Shown here piece after piece: positions 45,901-53,366 of a stretch of 64,000 nucleotides of DNA. The stretch covers positions 12,535,739-12,599,738 of the forward strand of contig NC_050735.1 in the NCBI RefSeq assembly GCF_014529535.1, read 5' to 3'. Each line of letters opens with the position of its first letter. Position 1 is the stretch's first letter. Below the pieces are notes generated by a model, which saw only the letters and a list, made by a program, of their open reading frames with translations, did no database searches and was not told the origin of the DNA. This DNA comes from Bradysia coprophila (lineage: Eukaryota; Arthropoda; Insecta; Diptera; Sciaridae). Both the position numbers and the translations under genes were made by a program.

Positions 45901-46277
45901 TCGACGCCATCAGTATGTCAAATCTATTACTTTACTCGGTATAAAAATGAATCGTCTCGTTTTCGTGTGTTTATTTATTGACCTCGGCTACGCGTTGGAT
46001 CAAAAATCTCTACTTTTCATCCTTTTGTCCCTAGTGATGTGAAACGCTATTACTTACATACGTATAGGCGTTTGCCTTTAGTATAATTCTCTTTGTGTAT
46101 GAATTCACCCTTATTCAAGTCTTTCATGTGTATTCGCTTCATGTGATCTAATTATCAATTTTTGTTTGTTTAGGATTAGCACGAGACGGAAAACTTCCGC
46201 CGGATGGTTTTATGGAACCAAAAGCATGGGCCATTTTGGCTGAATATTATCGCAATTTAAAGGATTCTAAATCTTAA
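30949..46277 (+). CDS. Papss: Bifunctional PAPS synthetase (APS kinase / ATP sulfurylase)
   Basis: Ten coding exons: 30949-30984, 43144-43388, 43454-43853, 43913-44080, 44163-44265, 44326-44462, 44533-44738, 44805-45073, 45140-45352 and 46174-46277, giving about 626 aa with every phase consistent. The N-terminal APS kinase has the P-loop [24 protein letters not shown] and [14 protein letters not shown]. The C-terminal ATP sulfurylase has [14 protein letters not shown] (HNGH nucleotide-binding motif), [14 protein letters not shown] and [10 protein letters not shown]. It makes 3'-phosphoadenosine 5'-phosphosulfate, the donor for all sulfation reactions. The first exon ([12 protein letters not shown]) is assigned by phase, strand and similarity to the short basic N-termini of other Papss proteins; this 12-kb link is less certain than the rest. 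Alternative first exons are possible. Confidence 0.9.
32155..32415. mobile_element. Foldback in Papss intron 1
   Basis: The left arm (ttaggttag, agaacatgttaagacactt, cgaaggcggtg) pairs inverted with the right arm (cacccaccttcg, aagtgtcttaacctgttct, cctaacctcaa). Arms are imperfect, about 75 bp, with no ORF. Confidence 0.6.
32521..32852. mobile_element. Foldback in Papss intron 1, about 330 bp
   Basis: The outer ends (ggcaaaagt...ttatctgtc, ccgccgtttt) reappear inverted at 32805-32852 (cggcggct, gacagataaaa, acttttgcc). Inside, atacagtgtttaag pairs with cttaaacactgtat and ggtctcggtgtcac with its inverted copy. A diverged interior copy seems present at 6760-6870. Confidence 0.6.
33885..34062 (-). 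pseudogene. Retrotransposon C-terminal fragment with GATA-type tail
   Basis: The minus strand encodes [15 protein letters not shown], the zinc-finger-like end found after the RNase H domain of I-like non-LTR elements. It abuts a (gata)n run at about 34043-34062, which reads as a (ctat)n tail on the element strand. Nothing upstream of the Cys motif remains. Confidence 0.6.
34063..34751 (-). pseudogene. Non-LTR retrotransposon RNase H / 3' end fragment
   Basis: The minus-strand ORF 34751-34131 (206 aa) starts inside an RNase H domain: [22 protein letters not shown] with the D and H of the final RNase H motifs. It then has [10 protein letters not shown] and the C-terminal Cys/His block [20 protein letters not shown]. 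The 5' part (EN, RT, first half of RNase H) is missing, so it is a 5'-truncated copy in Papss intron 1, antisense to the gene. Confidence 0.75.
35086..35550 (-). pseudogene. Non-LTR retrotransposon RT C-terminal fragment
   Basis: 154-aa minus-strand ORF with the region after the RT core: [47 protein letters not shown] and [11 protein letters not shown]. This pattern is typical of the C-terminus of several insect non-LTR clades. No catalytic motifs remain. It belongs to a different family from the RNase H fragment next to it. Confidence 0.7.
37062..38612 (+). pseudogene. 5'-truncated non-LTR retrotransposon with RNase H
   Basis: An ORF of 456 aa (to 38432) opens in the RT C-terminus ([48 protein letters not shown]), then a complete RNase H domain ([63 protein letters not shown]) and the C-terminal Cys block [19 protein letters not shown]. 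It is 5'-truncated, ending in a taatctaatctaatct tail near 38595-38612. This is the I-like type of element (RNase H positive), unlike the jockey element at 51.5 kb. The long uninterrupted ORF suggests recent insertion. Confidence 0.8.
38613..40552. other. Papss intron 1, no recognised features
   Basis: AT-rich intronic sequence with only short unsupported ORFs. No RNA gene or known repeat family was recognised. Confidence 0.35.
40553..40672 (+). repeat. Pyrimidine-rich TTTTCC minisatellite
   Basis: About 120 bp of imperfect 8-10 bp units built on attttcc and tttttccgatt, all with pyrimidines on the plus strand. It is intronic within Papss. Confidence 0.75.
40673..42291. other. Papss intron 1, no recognised features
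   Basis: No coding or RNA gene recognised. ORFs of 60-71 aa here lack signatures. Confidence 0.35.
42292..42573. mobile_element. Foldback element with ~130-bp arms
   Basis: The left arm (gagggatt...aaatcgga.gcattttccagtggac, aaaggtatg) is the inverted counterpart of the right arm (cataccttttt, gtccactggaaaatgc, gaatccctc). Its right arm is also present alone at 26730-26851, so this is a repeat family with whole and half copies. Confidence 0.75.
45353..46173. repeat. Last Papss intron with dispersed repeats
   Basis: Intron 9 (821 bp) is much longer than the other downstream introns. Positions 45550-45640 (taatgatacaagagcac, cgccgaaagttattcg) match 46805-46890, and 45840-45990 match 57160-57290 and 19735-19840. 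Together they seem to be parts of one insertion. The 139-aa ORF here has no family signature. Confidence 0.6.
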
Positions 46278-47003
46278 GAATGGGCACAACTAATTACTTC
46301 CAACAAAGAAAAACCGTATAAATGCTACAGCGATCACTGTTTTTATTTTTTTATTATTATACAAAAAATGTTCTATATTTTTTCTGTTCTCTTTTTTAAA
46401 AGTTATTTATTTTCTGTTTATATTCTGTAATCGATGCATCGAGCGTATTATGTTTCAATAAATGTTCCAAGATTTTAATCAACACATCTCAGTTTGCATA
46501 ATCGAACAGCGAGGGAAAAGGCCAGTGGACTTGATTTGCCATAGAAGAAGTAAGTTATGCAACATACAGTCCTTAAGAGTCAATTTGACAAAACTTCGAA
46601 CAAGTTGTATGAAACAGAAATACAAGCAATCGGCGATTTTTGGAGGGTATGCAGTAATTGAATCAGTGGACTCTCCTGAGGCATTCGCAACAAAAAAAAT
46701 CCTCGAAGTAATTATGTTTTCACGCCAGAAATCATGAAAAAATGGTCTGCACTAGGGTGACCAAAATAGTTTTTGTTGCTCTGCTGGTTTAAGTACAGTC
46801 TTTACACGCTTCATGATACGAAAACAGACGAAATCACGCGCCGAAAGTTATCGGAAACCATAGTTTATCTCCTGCAAGCTGATATTTCATTTCATTACGC
46901 GTTTCTGCATATAAACACAAACACATACATAACCACAGCTTATACGATTGGATAATTCACACATAACCCACCTAGGGTAAATTTACTTTCCATCTACATA
47001 TTT
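46278..47003. other. 3' flank of Papss with repeat fragment
   Basis: The Papss 3' UTR probably ends near the aataaa at about 46457. Positions 46805-46890 hold a second copy of the repeat in the last Papss intron. No gene was recognised. Confidence 0.45.
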
Positions 47004-47093
47004 GAAAAAAAAAAAAAAAATCGCCGAACGGCGGAAGCGAACACGGGACCAGCAGCATATCAACCAAACATGCTGACCACTACGCCAACAAGT
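47004..47093 (-). mobile_element. tRNA-derived SINE-like element
   Basis: On the minus strand from 47093, ttggcgtagtggtcagcat fits a tRNA A box, followed by an anticodon-like stem (cagcat...atgctg), then ggtcccgtgttcgcttcc, a diverged B box. A T-run of 15 (plus-strand A-run 47005-47020) follows directly, as a pol III terminator would. The stems are not good enough for a functional tRNA. Confidence 0.55.
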
Positions 47094-47270
47094 CACATAA
47101 CGCGATGCAATTGGTGTCGTTAGTGGTTCGTTAGTCACTTCTACATCGATCAAATAATCAGAGTAGTCGGAATGATGTGATTTGAACGAAATGTTGAGGT
47201 GGATAGTATATGTGTGTGAGTAAGTAAATAAAGGATTCTCTGAGGTACATGTCGCTGGCACCGCCACCAT

Positions 47271-48010
47271 TTAGGGCTGTGTCGAGTTATGGCTCATTTT
47301 AAAGGGCTCGTTTAGGGCTGACGAATAAAACCGGTCCCGAGTTTAGGGCTGTCGATTTACGTGAGTTATACCGTTTTGAAGTTTTCAAGCATGTCATTTA
47401 AGTGTTTTGTCATAAACTGAATAGGTTTTTGACTTTCCACTCAATCTATGATTTGGGGCTAGTTTAGGGCTGACGATTGAAACCGGTCCCGAGTTTAGGG
47501 CTGCTCAAATACCATAGTTATTCAACTTTTTCTCGAAAAAACATGTCATATTGGCAGTTTTGGATGTTATTCATAGTGTTCCTAGTTGAAAGTATATATT
47601 AACGTTTGGGGCTAGTTTAGGGAATTGAAGCCAATCCTGAGTTTTGTGCTGCTATCCCGCCAATGATATTCAGCTTTCTCTAAACACAAACATGTCATAT
47701 TAGCTCTTTCAACGATATTCAAAAAGCGTCTGACTAAAATTATAGTCTATCGTTTAGGGCTCATTTAGGGCTGATGATTGAAACCGGTCCAGAGTTTGGA
47801 GCCACTCAGTGACCAAAGTTATCCGATGATTAAGAAAAAAAGCATGTCATAATGGGCGTTTTGTTGATATACAATGTGTTTCTTAATTATATCATAGCTT
47901 CACGTTTAGGGCTCATTTAGGGCTGACAATTGAATCCGACCTCAAGTCTAGGGATGTTGAACGAGCAAAGTTATTCGAGTTATCACCCATCAACTGTTCC
48001 ATTGTAAATT
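47271..48010 (+). repeat. Tandem array of ~150-bp units with TTTAGGGCT motifs
   Basis: About five diverged units, starting near 47310, 47455, 47605, 47750 and 47900. Each opens with gtttrgggct.rtttagggct followed by gac(g)attgaa.ccggtcc and agtttagggctg, then an acatgtcat block about 60 bp later. One motif copy is missing in the third unit. No coding frame persists. Confidence 0.8.
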
Positions 48011-49633
48011 TTCAAGATATCTGATGATCAGATTTCAAGTCTATGACGTGAATCCATCGTTGTCTCTGAGGTATTTTTCAACATTATTTCAAGAGCAACT
48101 ACGGTATTTATTTTATTTGAACAGTTTCTCCTCTCGAAAACTAAGACCAAAGGCAGTGCTATTCTCTAGTCTTAAGTGCATTTTAGCATTGTTAGAAAAA
48201 TCATACTCAATAAGAGATTCAATAACTTTATCTGATTTGTAGCGATAAACAAGCCTCTACCCCTATCGCTTAATGCAACATTTTTATGGATCTTTTAATA
48301 TGAGAGTATTACTTTCAGAGTAAACCACCTCTCTTAGTTTTTGATGGATTGCTAACCTAAATATATGACTGGTTCCAAATTTTAGGAATAAACTAGCTCA
48401 AAATTTTTGATCAGTTGAAAATTAAAAATATTCTTCAGATATGCTAGAGCCCTCACAGTCCCTCTATCCTTTATCTCTACGGCTAGATTAGAACACAATA
48501 CTACCAAGTCGTAACTTATTAGATATGGAATAACTTCATCCGCTAAGCGACACAAATTCGTTCTGTAGTTCCAGAAATACTAGAACAATCATAACTTAGT
48601 TTATGTCAAAGTTTTAAGAGTCAGATTCTCCAGTACACTCCAAGTTGAATAAATTAGAAGAATAATTTATGTTAACAATAAATGTGCTGCCCAATTAAGT
48701 TAGGTTGCTTTACTACACAGCATATCGATCGATCAAAAGATATTATAATTACTGATAATATGTTGATGTTGAATTTAGAATTTTAGTTTGAAATTAATTA
48801 TAAATGTGATTATGTATGTGGATTGTTGCACTTAAAATTTCTTCAATGTCATTGACTTTAATTTAGATTTGTTTAGCCTAAAATGGTCGAAAAATTTTAA
48901 AACGCTCTCGCCAAATGTTCCTCTTCTTCCTCTACTTACGAAAATATTAAAGTAATGGTCTAAAAGGTATCGGGTAATTTGGCACACGAAGCAAAAAAAA
49001 TGACATTTCTAAAATCAATTTGACAATATACTAATTCACAGGACTCTCAATGATGGACGCTGCCGGCAAGTCTGTCACTTCACAGGAAATGGACAATGTG
49101 ATCAAAAAAATTTTAGTAAATGATTTTGATTTGTTTTTTAAGTTTGGAGTTCTAAAGACAGATTCGTAGGCCGCGCCATCGTTAATATTTGCTGTAATGA
49201 TGAGAACAATTTCCTCAATCTATAGATTAAAGTTAGCTCGCATTACGTAGGTGGAAGTACGGGCTTTCAGATATCAATGCATTGCGTATGTGCCAACTTG
49301 TAACAATGAAAAAAATCCTGGTGGCGACTCGTTTGACTCTATTCTTCTAATAAAAACCAGTTGTTTCATTCAGAGATTAGTTTTTCACGTTTATTTACTG
49401 TAAATTCATAGAATATTTCAAACTCTAAAATTATAGTTCCTTAACAGTGTGCAACCCCTATTTTCTCCCATCAAATAATGAAATTGCCAAACGTGAGACC
49501 CATTTACACACTCAATAATTTCTTTCTTCAGAATTTTCCACAATCAAACCAGTCAATCGCAACCGAAACTCGTTAAAAAGAAAGTCAAAGGAAAAAGTTT
49601 CGGTTTTCAGTTGCATAATGCCATCAGCCTATC
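48011..49633. other. Intergenic, 3' of Sirt6
   Basis: AT-rich with no recognised gene. The short ORFs lack signatures. Confidence 0.35.
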
Positions 49634-51003
49634 TTACTCCTTCTGCCCCTTCTTCTGTTGCTCCTGTTCTAATTTCAATTTTTTCAGTTCTTCCTTTTTC
49701 ATGTCCATCATGTCCCAGCTGTACGTGAACGCTTTTCGTTTCTTCGTGCCCTTCACCTTAGCACTGTAGACCTTTTCCAGTTCTTTGACCCGGTCTTGCT
49801 GAATTGTCCAGTCGACGTCGATATCCGCTTTTTTCGTCGGATCCTCGTCCACCGAATAGGCCGGAATCTCAACGCCCAAATGTTTCATGACATTTTCCAT
49901 TACCACATCCACATAGGACGAAATAACTAGGTCGGCTTTCTTGTCATGTTTGGTGGGCTGCAAATTGCATATGACCAGTTTGCCACCGAATTTCTTATTC
50001 TTTAGGCAAAGGCTGCCACTCGGATTGATTTGTAACGTGGAACCGAGACAAATGTTCAGATCGGCCAAACTATTGGTCAATAATGTTCGGGTTGAGTGAC
50101 CGAAGTTTCGGTGGAAAATTCATATTCAACTCACCAAGAATGATTATAGGCTAAGTCCATATCCTTGTCCGGCAGATCGTGTTCCCAATCCAAAATATTG
50201 TCTATCAAAGCACCGCCACGGCAAGCCCGTTGTTTCCCTCTACCTTTACATACACCACCTGAAATTGAGTTCGACAAACAAAGATTTTGATCAGTCTTCG
50301 ACTGGTCGAGCAAAACGTTTTAATTTTTTTAAATTACCAGTCGGTTTCTGACCCACTGTCGGAGCGGGCGTTGATCTCACATACTGAGTTCGGCATTTGT
50401 TACAATTTTCCACGAAAATATTTCCATGCAATTCTGATAGATGCTCTCTACCTAGCCCCGATTTCAAGTGCAAGCCGTCAATGTTCTGGCTAATGATATA
50501 CTTGACATGACCAGCATCGATCAATGCTTTCAATGCCATATGAGTCTTCGTGGGAATTGCGTCTTCGAAAGCAATATTAATAGAAGGCTTTTCGCCCTTC
50601 TCCTCAAGAGTCCACACGCCGTTCGGCCCTCTAATCGAAATTTCATGTTAACGAAGGCAATTCGCCAGAATTTCGATTTTGCTGAAAAACTTACCGAAAA
50701 TCGGGAATACCAGCCGAAGTTGAAATGCCGGCTCCCGTGTGAATAACCACATGTTTGCTCGACTTTATCATATCGGCCAAAGTGGCACACTTTTCATTGA
50801 CCACTTCTTCATCGTCAAATTTCTGTGATGGAAAAAAGGCATGAGCAAACAAAAGCAATAAATTACAGCAATAATTAATGGCCGGTCCGCCATTCGAAGT
50901 CTGACATTGCTAAACCATTATAGTGAAAATTATTTACCTCAGCGACACCGAGTACACCTTTGTTCAGATAAGGTGATAAGCCATCAGCATAATTACAGGA
51001 CAT
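49634..51003 (-). CDS. Sirt6: Sirtuin 6, NAD-dependent deacylase
   Basis: Five exons on the minus strand: 51003-50938, 50822-50695, 50630-50338, 50258-50135 and 50069-49634, about 348 aa with consistent phases. The N-terminus [19 protein letters not shown] is the conserved SIRT6 opening. Key blocks are the NAD-binding [34 protein letters not shown], catalytic His in LSELHGN, a zinc site (CNKC ... [13 protein letters not shown]), and [15 protein letters not shown] then [16 protein letters not shown]. The C-terminal tail is lysine/glutamate-rich (coiled, [16 protein letters not shown]). SIRT6 is a chromatin deacylase acting on H3K9/K56 and on genome stability (family knowledge). A jockey-like retrotransposon lies 550 bp upstream of its start. 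Confidence 0.92.
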
Positions 51004-51539
51004 GGTTGTGCCGAAATTCCAATCGGTTAAATTGGTGCAAACGTATACAAATTACTAACTATCGTTCCGACGAGATAAAATGCAGTCGAGCCAATAGTAA
51101 ATAAAACAACACTAGCGACGAATATGCACTCGGTGTTAGAAAATGGAACTAAATTGACTGATAAAATGTGTCATCAATGATCAATGTGTCATAGCGACGA
51201 TAATGCAGTGTCAATGGAAAGAGCGCTATTAAATTTAAAAAATAATAATTGCATTCCATGAATTGTTGGAATTAATTTCAACTAAGAACGTTTACTGAAA
51301 TAAGAGTACGTCCATCAGTTGATTCATTTTGAACGCATTTACTCAGAAATAATTTATGCCAAAGTTCACTTACTGAACCTTGATTGCTTTCGCGATGACA
51401 TAAGGCCATATATAGTGAAAGTAAATAAACACTGAAGGAAAACAAGCGGGACCCTACTTTGAGGTGAATTTTTGATGTATTTATTGTCCCAGAAAATTGG
51501 GTAATTTCCGTGATCCGCTGATCATTTGCATTATCTTTC
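51004..51539. other. Sirt6 upstream region
   Basis: Probable Sirt6 promoter on the minus strand. No TATA box and no other gene recognised. Confidence 0.35.
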
Positions 51540-51552
51540 ATTGCATTCCTAA

Positions 51553-51586
51553 TCATTCTTCATTCGACCGTTCGAGTGAACAGACG
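51553..51586 (+). promoter_or_regulatory. Internal Inr + DPE promoter of the retrotransposon
   Basis: tcattc (51553-51558) fits the insect initiator TCAKTY with A+1 at 51555, the second base of the element. agacg at 51582-51586 lies at exactly +28 to +32 and fits the downstream promoter element RGWYV; G is at +24 (51578). Jockey-family elements are known to use such a TATA-less internal promoter so that full-length copies carry it with them. Confidence 0.85.
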
Positions 51587-51995
51587 TATTTTTATTTTGC
51601 TCTTAATAAAAATATAAACAGTTCAAACAGAAATTAAAAAAAAATTAAATTCAGTAATGATTTCTTACTAATGAATGACTAATCAAGTCATCAACACTTC
51701 ATTAATTACATATATTTCATTGTGATTCACGTGTAATATGAGTAAGAGTGACAACCTATTTAATTATGACTAACCAAGTCATTGACATTTCCTTGTACTA
51801 CGTTGCATACTTGTGATTCAATTGTAATACGAGTAAAAGTGACAATTTAGTGAAAAAAGAAACATTTAAAATAAAAACAATCAATTATCTGTATAGAATA
51901 AAGAAATGATTCATATTAACTGCGCAATAAATAGTGTTCATATGCAACATAGTTTAGTGTCAATAACATTGTGAATCATAAATAATTAAATTAAA

Positions 51996-53366
51996 ATGTT
52001 TGGCTCATCGCCAAAAAATGAACCCAGTGTTAAAATTAAGCAATCAGAATATGATCTGCTAATACAAAACAATAATTTAGCTCAAAAACTTTGTGCTGAA
52101 AATGACGAGCTAAAGAAAAAGATAGCTGAGCTAGAAAATTCACTACAAAAAGCTATAACGGATCATTTAAAATCTGGAGATGACGGAAAACAAATCGTCT
52201 ATACCACAGATGAAAGTGATTTGGAAAAAGAAATTGATCCATTTAAAACTCAATCAGTTAAAAGAAGACGCAAAAACAACAACCAAAAAAATTCATCCAC
52301 CAAAGAAAAATCACCGAAATTAACGGAATCAAACCAGAAAAATCCGCCATTGCCGCCACCTTTTAATGTAAGCAATGTAACCGATTTTAACAAATTCAGC
52401 AAAAAAATTTTGGAAATGGCTACAACAGCACAGTTCAAATCAGTCGCCAGCAATGACGTAAAAGTCACTCTGCAAAACGAAGAAGACTACAGGAAAGTCA
52501 AAAAATTCATTGAGAATCAAAGTTCCGAAGAAAGTGAATTCAAAGGTATTGAATATTATACATACCAGTTAAAAAGTGAAAAAAGCTTTCGTGCAGTCAT
52601 TAGAGGATTACATCCATCGTGTGATGTAAAAGAAATAACAGATGATTTAATTGAGTTAGGCCACGAGCCTACTAAAATCACAAACATAGTTAAAAAAACC
52701 AAAGGCAAAGACGGAACTACAGAGGAAAAAAAATTTCCTCTATTCCTAATTGAATTGAAACAAAAAGAAAACAATAAAGAGATTTTTGCTGTTAAAAACA
52801 TTCTACACTGTAAGATAACAGTAGAACCTCCCAAACAAATAAAATCCATCCCTCAGTGCATAAACTGCCAGCAACTAGGACATACAAAAAATTTTTGTAC
52901 GAGAAATCCAGTTTGCGTCAAATGTGCCGGAAAACATGCTACAAGCGCCTGTACGAAGAGACCAAACGTAACTCCGAAATGTGCCCTTTGCCAAAATGAA
53001 GGACACACAGCAAATTATAAAGGTTGCCCAACATATCAGAAAAAAATCAAAAATCAAAACCAAACCAAGTCGGTAGTAAACCGGCTCAGTGAAAAAAACT
53101 TAGAAGTTACAACAAAATACAAGGAAGTCAAAAAAGGACTAACTTTCGCGCAAGTCACAAAAAATTTGGAAAATAAAGAAAATAAAATATCAAACAAAAT
53201 TGAAAACTCTGAAACGAACGAGCCGTCAAACGCAGATATACTGTCATTGCTCACACAACTAAAAACCAATATTGACCTAAGTATTGGACTTTTGTCAAAC
53301 CGATTGGCAAAGTTGGAAAACAAACCGACTGCCCAAAAAACTAAAGTCAACAAAAACAAAAAATGA
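51996..53366 (+). CDS. Retrotransposon ORF1, RNA-binding gag-like protein
   Basis: 456 aa. The N-terminus is a coiled coil (NNNLAQKLCAENDELKKKIA, residues about 22-50), then a Lys/Asn-rich basic linker and a PPLPPPF stretch near residue 115. A pre-C2HC domain covers about 150-280 (YYTYQLKSEKSFRAVIRGLH). Three zinc knuckles follow (CINCQQLGHTKNFC, CVKCAGKHATSAC, CALCQNEGHTANYKGC, residues about 288-345). In jockey-type elements this protein binds element RNA and carries it to the nucleus or chromatin. The C-terminal 90 residues are Asn/Lys-rich. Its TGA overlaps the ORF2 ATG. Confidence 0.9.
   Translation: MFGSSPKNEPSVKIKQSEYDLLIQNNNLAQKLCAENDELKKKIAELENSLQKAITDHLKSGDDGKQIVYTTDESDLEKEIDPFKTQSVKRRRKNNNQKNSSTKEKSPKLTESNQKNPPLPPPFNVSNVTDFNKFSKKILEMATTAQFKSVASNDVKVTLQNEEDYRKVKKFIENQSSEESEFKGIEYYTYQLKSEKSFRAVIRGLHPSCDVKEITDDLIELGHEPTKITNIVKKTKGKDGTTEEKKFPLFLIELKQKENNKEIFAVKNILHCKITVEPPKQIKSIPQCINCQQLGHTKNFCTRNPVCVKCAGKHATSACTKRPNVTPKCALCQNEGHTANYKGCPTYQKKIKNQNQTKSVVNRLSEKNLEVTTKYKEVKKGLTFAQVTKNLENKENKISNKIENSETNEPSNADILSLLTQLKTNIDLSIGLLSNRLAKLENKPTAQKTKVNKNKK

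Noticed and set aside
45623-46042. 139-aa ORF in the last Papss intron
   Set aside because: It lies between two well-phased Papss exons, overlaps dispersed repeats and shows no domain.
47271-48010. CRISPR-like array or telomeric repeat
   Set aside because: Units are long and diverged with no constant repeat/spacer pattern, the genome is eukaryotic, and the motif is part of 150-bp units, not a simple telomere run.
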